DNA of 33,864 nucleotides from Planctomycetaceae bacterium (GTDB lineage Bacteria; Planctomycetota; Planctomycetia; Pirellulales; Pirellulaceae): the NCBI GenBank assembly GCA_002717145.1, contig PBCP01000083.1:1-33864 (forward strand), given 5' to 3'. Each line of letters opens with the position of its first letter. The first letter of the stretch is position 1. The translations under genes and the position numbers were made by a program. This document shows positions 7,416 through 15,999 of the stretch, one piece after another. A model generated the notes under the pieces. The model saw only the letters and a program-made list of their open reading frames with translations, did no database searches and was not told the origin of the DNA.

Positions 7416-10400
7416 ATGAAGAAAATCAATATATGGATTTTGGGGATTGTCTTTTCAATCAGCGCTTTCACAGCCAGTCCAGGTTATACACAGGTTCCAA
7501 GTTCTGAACCTGTTGTCGGGCTTCGGGACAATACTCCGACGACTACGGTTTTACAGGGAGGGACGATTGTTGTCGGTCCCGGTCATATCATAGAAAACGG
7601 CGACATTGTGATTCAGGATAATGTTATTCGCAAAGTCGGCGTAAACCAACGTGTTCCCGCAGGAGCAAAACTCATTAAGCTCAACGGACACTTTGTCTAT
7701 GCCGGGTTTATTGATGCCTATAGTCCTACGGATGTTGATCGTACCCCAGCAACCAACGGAGCCCCTTATTGGAATGATACAGTGACCCCACAGCTATCAG
7801 TGGCGGCCGTGTATGACTCGGATGAGAGTGTCAACAGTCAGTTTCGTAATCAAGGATTTACGGCTCGGGTCGTTGCGCCGGGAATGGGAATCATCCGGGG
7901 AGCTAGTGCTCTGGTTTTGACAGGTACAAGTGAGAATAACTCGGCAATCCTCAAATCCAATCTTTTTCAACATATACGCCTAACAGTTCCACAGGGTCGA
8001 GGTCGCGATCAATATCCAAATTCACCAATGGGAGCAGTGGCACTCGCGCGTCAAGCGATGATGGATGGAGCCTGGTACCAAAAAGCCTGGGAAGCGCATC
8101 AGTCTAACCCGAGTAATCAGCGACCGGAGCGAAACGATGCACTGGCCGCGCTGGCGCCCGTATTGGATGCATCCCAAAGTGTGGTTTTTGTAACGAGTGA
8201 TGAACAGTATTTTCTTCGCGCAGATCGGTTCGCCAAACAATTTGGGTTGCAGGCAATCATGATCGGTTCCGGTTACGAATACCAACGATTGTCTAATGTC
8301 GTTGCCACCAAACGAACGGTCATTTTACCCATCAATTTTCCAAAGGCACCGAACGTTGGAAGTATTGAATCGGCCCGGGCCGCGTCACTGGAAAGTATGA
8401 TGCATTGGGACTTAGCACCCGAGAATCCGGGCCGGCTGGTAGCAGCAGGCGTCAATGTTGCTTTAACCACACAAGGACTAAACAATCGTAAAGACTTTTT
8501 GAAAAATGTTCGCAGAGCGGTCGAGCGAGGGCTCAGTCAGGAAGACGCTCTTGCCTCTATTACCACCATCCCGGCGGAATTGACTGGAATGGGTTCTCTT
8601 TTGGGGAAGGTCGAGAAAAACTATCTCGCTAATCTTGTTATCACTTCAGAGAACGTATTTGAAGATGGCTCTAAGATCGAAGAAGTGTGGGTTGCCGGTG
8701 AACGGTTTGAGTTTTCCGCACCACCTCTGCTGGCTCTCGACGGAAGATGGAAGCTTACAGGTGATTTGGAAGGGTCGGAACTTATATTGACTTTGAGCGG
8801 CAAAGGTCCGGCGTTGGAGGGTTCCGTGAGCATTCAAAATAGTGCGGCGGAAGAAACCACAGTTAAACTTTCCAAAGCATCAATTCGAGATACTCGGGTT
8901 AGTGCTGTTCTGCCGGCTGACCAGTTCGAGAAAGAAGGGCTCATTCGCTTTACTTTGACATTTGTTGATGCCGAGGCAAAGCAGGGAATCGGCCAATGGA
9001 TAGCCACTGACGGTTCATCGGGCAAATTTACAGCAGAGTTACTTGATGCTGCGGAGTCACCGCAAGAGAAAACGGAGCCGGACGCTGATGATGACGCATT
9101 TGAATCGCTTGCAGCCTCTTTTGATGTGAATTTTCCGCTAGGTGCCTATGGCCGCAGCTCCAAACCGACGCAGTCAAAACTGTTGTTGCTGACTAATGCA
9201 ACAATCTGGACATCAGGACCGGCAGGCACTTTGGAAAATGCAAGTATGTTGGTTGATCAGGGGAGAATTGTAGCCGTTGGCGTTGACTTGAAACCTCCGC
9301 GTGGGGCAACCATTGTCGATTTGAAAGGGCAGCATCTAACTGCCGGGATTATTGATGCTCATAGTCATATGGCGACTGATGGGGGAGTCAATGAAAGTGC
9401 ACAGGCGATTACGGCCGAAGTTCGCATCGGTGATTTTATTGATGCGCACGATCCTACGATTTACCGTCAACTCGCCGGAGGCGTTACAACCTCTAATATT
9501 CTGCATGGCTCCGCAAATCCAATTGGTGGTCAGAATCAGGTTATCAAGTTGCGTTGGGGTGCGACAGGCGAGGAAATGAAGTTCGCTGGGGCGCCATTGG
9601 GTATCAAATTCGCTTTAGGGGAAAATGTAAAGCAGAGTAATTGGGGTGACGAATACACGACCCGATATCCCCAAACTCGAATGGGCGTTGAGCAAATAAT
9701 TCGTGACGCGTTTGAACGAGGACGCCAGTATAAAAAAGACTGGACACAGTGGAACGCCACAAAGAAAGGAGTGCCCCCTCGCTATGATTACGAACTGGAA
9801 GCGATTGTCGAAATCTTAGAGCATAAACGCTGGATTCATTGTCATAGTTATCGTCAGGATGAGATTCTGGCTCTGCTAAGAACACTTGAAGAATTTAATA
9901 TCCAAATTGGAACGCTCCAACATATTCTGGAAGGGTACAAAGTTGCAGAAGAAATGGCAGCCCATGGTGCTATGGGGTCTACGTTTGCTGACTGGTGGGC
10001 TTATAAGTATGAAGTAATCGACGCGATTCCGTATAACGGCAAATTGATGCATAAGGCTGGTGTTGTTGTTTCGTTTAACTCAGATGATGACGAATTGGGA
10101 AGGCACTTAAACCACGAGGCAGCTAAAGCTGTGCGGTATGGTGGGGTAGAGCCGGCAGAAGCTCTTAAGTTTGTAACTTTGAATCCCGCCAGGCAGTTGC
10201 GGATAGATCAGTTTGTTGGATCACTTGAACCAGGCAAACATGCAGATTTTGTTGTTTGGAGTGGAGATCCACTTTCGGTTTTCAGTCGCTGTGAACAGAC
10301 CTGGATTGATGGGCGGAAATATTTCGATCGACAGGAAGATATTGCTTCCCGGATGACTCTACATAAAAAGCGCGCGACGCTGATCCAGAAGATTCTGATG

Positions 10401-10595
10401 TCTGGCGAAGGAATGGTCGGCGCTTCGGCAGGTCCTGTGAAAGAAGCAGAGTTGTGGCCTCGTGAAGACCTCTATTGCCATACGCACCGACATACGAATC
10501 AGTGCCTGCATGCTGGCCTGCAAAAAGGACGACTACAACAACTGATGGAAATTATTAATCAGGAACAAATGCAACAGCAGCAAGGGGAGAAATAG
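7416..10595 (+). CDS. Secreted tandem amidohydrolase (imidazolonepropionase-like), two domains
   Basis: Putative exported metal-dependent hydrolase. A signal peptide covers residues 1-25 (KKINIWILGIVFSISAF, cut near GYTQ). Two amidohydrolase domains follow, joined by a beta-rich segment and an acidic linker (about 545-570). The second has the expected ligands: DAHSH (H649, H651), a further IHCHS (H808, H810), a GTLQH histidine (H836) and the aspartate in FNSDDD (D890), ending with LEPGKHADFVVW. The first begins in the same way (YAGFIDAYSPT, 95-104) but the HxH is Y-S-P, so it probably cannot bind metals. It still keeps the family's late features (a SQEDALASITTIPAELTGM stretch). AAGG lies 9 bases before the ATG. 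It is coupled to the next gene by a 4-bp gap. Substrate unknown; peptidase or cyclic-amide hydrolase are both possible. Confidence 0.88.
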   Translation: MKKINIWILGIVFSISAFTASPGYTQVPSSEPVVGLRDNTPTTTVLQGGTIVVGPGHIIENGDIVIQDNVIRKVGVNQRVPAGAKLIKLNGHFVYAGFIDAYSPTDVDRTPATNGAPYWNDTVTPQLSVAAVYDSDESVNSQFRNQGFTARVVAPGMGIIRGASALVLTGTSENNSAILKSNLFQHIRLTVPQGRGRDQYPNSPMGAVALARQAMMDGAWYQKAWEAHQSNPSNQRPERNDALAALAPVLDASQSVVFVTSDEQYFLRADRFAKQFGLQAIMIGSGYEYQRLSNVVATKRTVILPINFPKAPNVGSIESARAASLESMMHWDLAPENPGRLVAAGVNVALTTQGLNNRKDFLKNVRRAVERGLSQEDALASITTIPAELTGMGSLLGKVEKNYLANLVITSENVFEDGSKIEEVWVAGERFEFSAPPLLALDGRWKLTGDLEGSELILTLSGKGPALEGSVSIQNSAAEETTVKLSKASIRDTRVSAVLPADQFEKEGLIRFTLTFVDAEAKQGIGQWIATDGSSGKFTAELLDAAESPQEKTEPDADDDAFESLAASFDVNFPLGAYGRSSKPTQSKLLLLTNATIWTSGPAGTLENASMLVDQGRIVAVGVDLKPPRGATIVDLKGQHLTAGIIDAHSHMATDGGVNESAQAITAEVRIGDFIDAHDPTIYRQLAGGVTTSNILHGSANPIGGQNQVIKLRWGATGEEMKFAGAPLGIKFALGENVKQSNWGDEYTTRYPQTRMGVEQIIRDAFERGRQYKKDWTQWNATKKGVPPRYDYELEAIVEILEHKRWIHCHSYRQDEILALLRTLEEFNIQIGTLQHILEGYKVAEEMAAHGAMGSTFADWWAYKYEVIDAIPYNGKLMHKAGVVVSFNSDDDELGRHLNHEAAKAVRYGGVEPAEALKFVTLNPARQLRIDQFVGSLEPGKHADFVVWSGDPLSVFSRCEQTWIDGRKYFDRQEDIASRMTLHKKRATLIQKILMSGEGMVGASAGPVKEAELWPREDLYCHTHRHTNQCLHAGLQKGRLQQLMEIINQEQMQQQQGEK
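10582..10589 (+). promoter_or_regulatory. Ribosome binding site supporting the start at 10600
   Basis: AAGGGGAG lies in the last codons of the tandem amidohydrolase gene, 10 bases before the ATG at 10600. It supports that start over the in-frame ATG at 10660 and implies translational coupling. Confidence 0.55.
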
Positions 10596-10599
10596 AAAG

Positions 10600-12006
10600 A
10601 TGGCTTTAACTTTTTCTCTACCGATGAACTGCCAAACAATTCAAAACGGATCCCTTTCAATGTTAAGAAATACACTACGAGCTAAACGATTGATTGCCTT
10701 CACAATCGCCTGCTTTCTGTTCACAATGCCAGCAGTAGCCGCCGTGCCTGAAGTACCTGGGCCCAAGCAGGATCACCCTATAGCACTTGTGGGAGGTACC
10801 ATTCATACGGTGAGTGGTAAGTCGATTACAGGTGGCACATTACTGTTTATTGATGGCAAGATTGCTGCCATCGGACAGGAGCTCAATTTGCCTTCAAATG
10901 TTGAAGTGATTGACGTTACGGGGAAGCATATATTCCCTGGCCTCATTGATGCGAATAGCAATATGGGCCTCGTCGAAATCAATGCAGTGAGGGCGACAAG
11001 AGATGAACGCGAAGTAGGCAGTTTTAACCCCAATGTCAAAGCCCATGTGGCTATCAACCCTGATAGTGAAATTATTCCAACAACTCGTAGCAATGGTGTC
11101 CTATTGTGTTTAACTGCTCCCAGCGGTGGAGTAATTTCAGGACAGAGTGCGGTGATTCAGTTGGATGGATGGACTTATGAAGATCTTACCATTCGTCCCG
11201 GAGCGGGCCTTCATGTGACTTGGCCTTTGATGGCTCCTGTCAGTGACTGGCAATTGACTGGTAACGCCAAAGACTCGGCGAATGCTCGCGACAAGAATAT
11301 GAAGAATCTTGAAGAGTTTTTTAATACCGCGAGACGATATGACGAAGCACGACGTAATGATCCGTCAGCCCGCATAGATCTTAAGTTGGAATCAATGCGA
11401 GACGTACTGTCAAGAAAGATCCCGGTTATTGCCAACGCTGAGAACGCGAATCAGATTCAGGCAGCGGTAGCATTTTCCGTACGTCAGAAGGTGAGGCTGA
11501 TTATTAATGGTGGATATGACGCGATTTACTGCACAGATTTGTTGAAGCAGCATAATGTTCCGGTCATTCTGGGAGGTGTTTATCGTACGCCTCGCCGGGC
11601 AGATGATTTTTATGACTTGCCATATGAAATTCCAGCGATTTTGGAAAAAGCTGGTGTTCAATTTTGCATTGCTTCAGATGGTCGATTCGGAGCCTCGATG
11701 GTACGTAATCTTCCATTCCACGCGGGAACCGCACACGCCTATGGGTTGTCGATCGACGGCGCATTACGTGCAGTGACACTTAGTACGGCAGAGATTCTGG
11801 GCGTAGAGAATCAGGTTGGTAGTTTGGAGCAGGGCAAAGATGCAACATTGGTGATTGCCGATGGAAACATTCTCGACATTCGTACGAATGTGGAAGCAGC
11901 ATTTATTCAGGGGCGGCGGGTCGATTTGTCAGATCGCCATAAAAAGTTGTATTACAAGTATGATCAACGAATTAATCGTCAGGCAGCCGAGCAGGCTGAA
12001 AAGTAG
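10600..12006 (+). CDS. Secreted amidohydrolase-like protein lacking the HxH metal site
   Basis: Single-domain relative of the preceding protein, 468 residues. A signal sequence lies at about 28-48 (RAKRLIAFTIACFLF, cleaved near AVA-AVP). The fold is recognisable from the small beta-sandwich (IALVGGTIHTVSG, LLFIDGKIAAIG), from GLIDA (114-118), and from the end with AEILGVENQVGSLEQGKDATLVI. The metal ligands are not conserved: DAHSH is replaced by DANSN (N119, N121) and the mid-barrel histidine by N279 (VIANAENA); only the late aspartate (D360) remains. It is probably inactive as a hydrolase, or a binding partner of the first gene, 4 bp upstream. The start at 10600 gives a long N-region; 10660 would put the signal peptide at the N-terminus and remains possible. 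Confidence 0.82.
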   Translation: MALTFSLPMNCQTIQNGSLSMLRNTLRAKRLIAFTIACFLFTMPAVAAVPEVPGPKQDHPIALVGGTIHTVSGKSITGGTLLFIDGKIAAIGQELNLPSNVEVIDVTGKHIFPGLIDANSNMGLVEINAVRATRDEREVGSFNPNVKAHVAINPDSEIIPTTRSNGVLLCLTAPSGGVISGQSAVIQLDGWTYEDLTIRPGAGLHVTWPLMAPVSDWQLTGNAKDSANARDKNMKNLEEFFNTARRYDEARRNDPSARIDLKLESMRDVLSRKIPVIANAENANQIQAAVAFSVRQKVRLIINGGYDAIYCTDLLKQHNVPVILGGVYRTPRRADDFYDLPYEIPAILEKAGVQFCIASDGRFGASMVRNLPFHAGTAHAYGLSIDGALRAVTLSTAEILGVENQVGSLEQGKDATLVIADGNILDIRTNVEAAFIQGRRVDLSDRHKKLYYKYDQRINRQAAEQAEK

Positions 12007-12081
12007 GCGCTGTGGGCTCATGGGCGCTAGAAGTGTGAATAAGCGAGTCTAAGTCCGACACGTTTTGTTTTTTTGTTTGCC

Positions 12082-13818
12082 CTAGTTTGACTTCACGCCT
12101 TCCTCGCCCCCGGATTTGCCAGGCGTTTCAGTTACTTCGCCCATCTCTAAGCCAAGTTCCTGAAGATCACTTGTCGTCCACGTAGCACCATTGACTAAAA
12201 TCGTTTTCCCGCGTTCCATTTCGAATCGTCCTGTATTTGGAAAGAATGGAGGACGCATCAACGCATAGGTGTACTTTCCCGGTGCAAGAGGAAGTCTAAC
12301 AGGGTTCGAGCCTTCATGACCATCCGCGTCACGTTCGGTTAAGAGGAATACGTTTCGGTTATTCTTGTCTTTTATTTCAAGAGCCCATCTACCTTCACGA
12401 TATTTAAGGGGGAAATCAACTTCTACATATCCCGGACGATTGACATACCAATAACCACCGGCGGCACCTCCCAAAATAATTGAGGTTAATATTAAGAGAA
12501 GATAATTGCCCTTACCGATCTTTCGTTTGCCCTGTAGTTGTTCCAACACTGTTCCTGAAGCAATGCTAGGGACTGCCTTAACCTTGGCAGGAAGAGAAGG
12601 AGCTGTCGCGTCGATCGATCCTAAGTCTTCACGGGCAACTTCAACAGTGGATGCGTCACCGGCGCCAAATTCTAACGAGAATTCTTCAATCGTCGTAACC
12701 GAGGATTCGCCAGTTTTAATGACTGGAATTGTTGTAACACTAGCCAGCCGGCAGGTTTCAAACGCTTCTATCACTTCATCCATGGTTTGGTAGCGATCGT
12801 TTGGGTGTTTGGCCACCATCCGCTGAAAGACTCGTTGCAGTAATTCAGTGATGTCGTCACGGTGATCATGGAGAGAGGGTATTGGATTGTCCCGATGAGC
12901 CAGCAATCTCTCAATCGTTGATTTACCCGGATAAGGTACCTTTCCGGTTAGTAATTTGAACATAGTGCACCCCAGGCTGTAGATATCTGTCCGTGCATCG
13001 ACATTGTGTACGTCTTTGGCCTGTTCGGGGGACATATAGTCAACCGTTCCAATAATTTGATTCTGACCGGTTAGACTGTCTTCCAGCGAGTCGTCCGAGT
13101 GTTGCAGTGAGACCAGTCCAAGGTCGAGAATTTTGATCGTTCCGTCAGACGAAAGCAGGAGATTATGAGGTTTGATGTCACGATGTACGATTCCCTCATC
13201 GTGAGCATATTTTAGCCCGACCGCCGTCTGGGAAATGTAGCTGATTACTTCGTCGACGGGCAGTTCGCCCTCACATTTCGCAATCTTTCCAAGATCATCG
13301 CCCTGAACTAATTCCATCACAAGAAAGAAGTTATTGTTATCTTCACCGGCGTCCAGAGCGGATACGATGTTGTGGTGAGACAGCTTACCAGCAGCTTGTA
13401 CTTCACGCTGAAATCGTTTAAAGCGATTATCCGTTTCGTCATGTTTCTTTTGCGAGATAACTTTGATAGCCACATCATGCTTCATCATCAGGTGGCTTGC
13501 TTTATAGACCGTACCCATACCACCCTGCCCTAGAATATCTTGGATCTGGTAATTTCCAAAACGTAAGTTCCTTGGCCGTTCCCTATTTAGTTGTTCAGCT
13601 TGATAGGAAGTCAGGACTCCGTTGGCGATCAGAATCTCAGCCAGAGTTTCTCCATCAATCGGCTGTTGCTCGATTGGCAGTTCTGATAATCGCTGGATAA
13701 CTTCAGCTTCGGATAGGATTCCGGCACTTTCCAGATTTTCGATAAACTGTCGTTTGGAAGCAGGCATTTCATTTCGTTCAAGTAGGCGAGTAAGATGTTT
13801 ACGATAGTATTCTAGCAC
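12082..13818 (-). CDS. Membrane-anchored Ser/Thr protein kinase
   Basis: Eukaryotic-type Hanks kinase. Residues 1-85 form a helical N-terminal domain with GVLTSYQAEQLNRE-type sequence seen in many planctomycete kinases. The kinase domain (about 88-360) has the glycine loop GQGGMG (97-102), VAIK lysine K119, E139 in the C helix, HRDIKPHN (212-219, catalytic D214), DLG in place of DFG (232-234) and SPE (263-265), so it should be active. A Ser/Thr-rich linker leads to one membrane helix (438-459) and a C-terminal domain of about 110 residues, presumably periplasmic and sensing or binding. The start is a GTG one base after the TAG of the upstream gene, so the two are translationally coupled. Ligand and targets cannot be told from the sequence. 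Confidence 0.93.
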   Translation of the reverse strand: MLEYYRKHLTRLLERNEMPASKRQFIENLESAGILSEAEVIQRLSELPIEQQPIDGETLAEILIANGVLTSYQAEQLNRERPRNLRFGNYQIQDILGQGGMGTVYKASHLMMKHDVAIKVISQKKHDETDNRFKRFQREVQAAGKLSHHNIVSALDAGEDNNNFFLVMELVQGDDLGKIAKCEGELPVDEVISYISQTAVGLKYAHDEGIVHRDIKPHNLLLSSDGTIKILDLGLVSLQHSDDSLEDSLTGQNQIIGTVDYMSPEQAKDVHNVDARTDIYSLGCTMFKLLTGKVPYPGKSTIERLLAHRDNPIPSLHDHRDDITELLQRVFQRMVAKHPNDRYQTMDEVIEAFETCRLASVTTIPVIKTGESSVTTIEEFSLEFGAGDASTVEVAREDLGSIDATAPSLPAKVKAVPSIASGTVLEQLQGKRKIGKGNYLLLILTSIILGGAAGGYWYVNRPGYVEVDFPLKYREGRWALEIKDKNNRNVFLLTERDADGHEGSNPVRLPLAPGKYTYALMRPPFFPNTGRFEMERGKTILVNGATWTTSDLQELGLEMGEVTETPGKSGGEEGVKSN

Positions 13819-13819
13819 T

Positions 13820-15037
13820 CTATGTCAGATATTCGAACGGCAAGACGGGCCAGTTCGAATGTTGGAGTAATTGAAGAGCTTCAGCTTGAGTTTTTGTGAA
13901 GAATGCAAGTTCCTGATCGGAAAAGGATTGGAGGTTTAAATCTCCAAGAACTCGATATTCTTTTTCAACTTGCCAGTCTACATTACAGTCGATTGCCTGA
14001 AAGAATGGCCTCTCCTTGCCGGACAATGAATTCCATAGCGATTCATCCCCATAACGAACCGGCCTTGCCCGTATGCGTTGTACTGCTGCGGGGCTAAAAA
14101 CCAAACCATAGGGACAAAAATCCCAGCGTCTCAGGTGAGGGCGATAGACGTTGAGCCTGTTCCATTGACTTAGTGGGACCGAAGTCAGGCATACAACCTG
14201 ATGACTATCCCGAATTGTATGGCTGGAACTGAGGATACACTGTTTCGAGATGATGTTCATAAGAGTTGCTAACTCGGAATGGTTTGCCTGTGAATGCCCA
14301 TCAATCAGTTGATTATGCCAACTGTCTTCCGATTGCTGTGGCCAGGGGCCGTCGGCAGCTCGAGTCCAGTGTGCCAGAGATCCTTTGCTTCCAATCCAAT
14401 TGGGAACGGGAGGTAAATTTACCTGCGGAATCGGTTTAGCCTGCTGCCCACTATGTGGTGAAAGGTTAAGCCTATTAGAATTGTTGATTCCACAATGGGA
14501 AACTGGACGCTGTCGCCAATTGAGAAGTGCTTGAGTTTTGCTGTTACTTCGACAATTGATAACCTGTATCTGATGTGCTCCACCAATCAGGACGCGGTCA
14601 CGAATTGGTAGTCGTAAGATGGATGCGGGAGTCGCCCGTTGAATGTTGGTTTGAGGGCTGATTAGACATTCAAGGGGTTGTATAGCTGAGCCGTCACGAA
14701 TCATTCGTTTCCACTGGCGGATATTCTGACAAATGCTGACCGAAGCGAGTCTTACTGAATGTTTGCGAGCATAGGACTGGAGAAATCGATAGGTGGTCGT
14801 TTTAGGACAAGTGAGTATAACCCTGTTCATTCTGATGCAGGTTATGAGGCACGATTTGAAATAGGCAAACCACTCAGGCTGGTGGTAAAGCGGGCGTGTA
14901 AGTTGTGATGATACCAATGCGACCGATTTCGCAGGTGGATGGCAGAACGGTTGATAAAAGTATTGTCGCTCTCCAATCCATTTTGTAATGGCAGGGTCGA
15001 TCCACACCGGAGGTGTGGCTGAAATAATTGGCGTCAT
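13820..15037 (-). CDS. Uncharacterised two-domain protein, possible ADP-ribosyltransferase-like C-terminus
   Basis: I do not recognise a named gene. The 405-residue product has no signal peptide or membrane helix. Residues 38-165 look like an alpha/beta Rossmann-type unit (SVALVSSQL, then MNRVILTCPKTTTYRFLQSYARKH, and IRDRVLIGGAHQIQVI). A variable Pro/Asn/Gln-rich linker follows (about 170-215). The C-terminal part (218-400) is denser: LAHWTR (H223, T225), VVCLTSVPLSQW, WDFCPYGLVFS, ARPVRYGDE, PFFQ, then DWQVEKEYRVLGDL (E358, E360, R362). An early H-x-T, a central T-S and a late ExE resemble the H-Y/S/T-E arrangement of ADP-ribosyltransferase folds, but this is inference. It is the first gene of a two-gene unit with the kinase, one base apart, and is divergent from the metallopeptidase. 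Confidence 0.75.
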   Translation of the reverse strand: MTPIISATPPVWIDPAITKWIGERQYFYQPFCHPPAKSVALVSSQLTRPLYHQPEWFAYFKSCLITCIRMNRVILTCPKTTTYRFLQSYARKHSVRLASVSICQNIRQWKRMIRDGSAIQPLECLISPQTNIQRATPASILRLPIRDRVLIGGAHQIQVINCRSNSKTQALLNWRQRPVSHCGINNSNRLNLSPHSGQQAKPIPQVNLPPVPNWIGSKGSLAHWTRAADGPWPQQSEDSWHNQLIDGHSQANHSELATLMNIISKQCILSSSHTIRDSHQVVCLTSVPLSQWNRLNVYRPHLRRWDFCPYGLVFSPAAVQRIRARPVRYGDESLWNSLSGKERPFFQAIDCNVDWQVEKEYRVLGDLNLQSFSDQELAFFTKTQAEALQLLQHSNWPVLPFEYLT

Positions 15038-15139
15038 AACTGGCCTTTACTCTCAATTGGCTGAATACTTTTTTGACCAAGCAGAGCAATATGTTTGGAA
15101 CATTGTAGCTGCAATCCAGGTCACCTGGGAACAGCAGGG

Positions 15140-15157
15140 CTGTCATCTGAGTGACAG
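15140..15157. promoter_or_regulatory. Inverted repeat in the divergent promoter region
   Basis: CTGTCA-TCTGAG-TGACAG, a perfect 6-bp inverted repeat with a 6-base centre, lies between the gene starting at 15037 and that starting at 15238. Possible promoter elements for the rightward gene follow at 15172-15177 (TTGGAG) and 15193-15198 (TATGCT) with a short 15-bp spacing. It is a candidate operator; a transcript hairpin is the alternative. Confidence 0.35.
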
Positions 15158-15237
15158 TCGAGTGGGGACTCTTGGAGTGGAATTAGATTTGGTATGCTGA
15201 GGGAGAATTGATTCAAAAAATAAAATGGGACTATGTC

Positions 15238-15999
15238 ATGAAATCTAAAATAATGGCTCTCATTCTGGCGGCTACAGTAGCGTCTGACGTAACAGGTCAG
15301 ACGGCGGCGAGTCGACAGTCACAGACGACCACAACGGCAGTGTCCAAGTTTGAGCCGAATTCGAATTATCGAGACATCAAGTTGCGAGGTTTCCGTATTC
15401 GAGTAAATAAACTGTTAATGCGTGGAAATACTGAATTGTATAAGCGTGTAATGGAGGTCATGGATCATCAGTTATTTAAGATGGAACGGGTCTTACCAGC
15501 AAAAGCTATGGAAAAGCTTCGGAAAGTCGTGATTTGGTTGGAATATGAAGAGCCGCATCACCCTTGCGCAGCCTATCATCCTGGGCGTCAATGGTTGGTT
15601 GACAACGATATGAATCCTGACAAGGTTAAGTGTGTTGAGATTTCTAACGCAAGAAATTTCGTGGACTGGACGATTTCTCAGCCCTACATGGTGTTACACG
15701 AAATGGCACATGCTTATCACGATCAATTCCTTGACGAAGGATTTGAAAACCCGGACGTCTTAGACGCATTTCAGGCAGCGATGAGATCGGGACAGTATCA
15801 GCAAGTCATGCGATGGAATGGTCGCCAAGTCAAGCACTACAGTACAACGAATCAAATGGAGTATTTTGCCGAGGCAACCGAGGCGTACTTTGGCACAAAT
15901 GACTATTATCCATTTATCCGGCCTGAGCTCGAATTGTTTGATACCGGTGGGGCCAGAGCAGTTGAATCAGCCTGGGGATTAACGAAAGAGAAAAAATGA
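15238..15999 (+). CDS. Secreted HExxH metallopeptidase-like protein
   Basis: Putative exported zinc peptidase of 253 residues. I start at the ATG at 15238, which gives a signal peptide (MKSKIMALILAATVASD, cut near GQTA). A TTG at 15208 would place ten polar residues before it. The zinc motif HEMAH (H154, E155, H158) follows a VLHE context, and a downstream YFAEATEAYFG segment (E208, E212, E215) supplies a likely third ligand, as in gluzincins. A cysteine pair (C110, C132) may form a disulfide around the substrate side. The stop overlaps the next start as ATGA, so translation of the enolase-superfamily gene is coupled. Catalytic activity is plausible, but the substrate is unknown. Confidence 0.8.
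   Translation: MKSKIMALILAATVASDVTGQTAASRQSQTTTTAVSKFEPNSNYRDIKLRGFRIRVNKLLMRGNTELYKRVMEVMDHQLFKMERVLPAKAMEKLRKVVIWLEYEEPHHPCAAYHPGRQWLVDNDMNPDKVKCVEISNARNFVDWTISQPYMVLHEMAHAYHDQFLDEGFENPDVLDAFQAAMRSGQYQQVMRWNGRQVKHYSTTNQMEYFAEATEAYFGTNDYYPFIRPELELFDTGGARAVESAWGLTKEKK

Noticed and set aside
12007..12081. Possible terminator in the gap between the two convergent genes at 12006 and 12082
   Set aside because: There is a T-rich stretch near 12062-12074 but only a 4-bp stem before it; the GGCGCT copies here are direct, not inverted.
15002..15018. CCACACC-GGA-GGTGTGG hairpin near the start of the uncharacterised gene
   Set aside because: It lies inside the first codons of the 13820-15037 gene and could affect its translation, but there is no evidence beyond a short stem.
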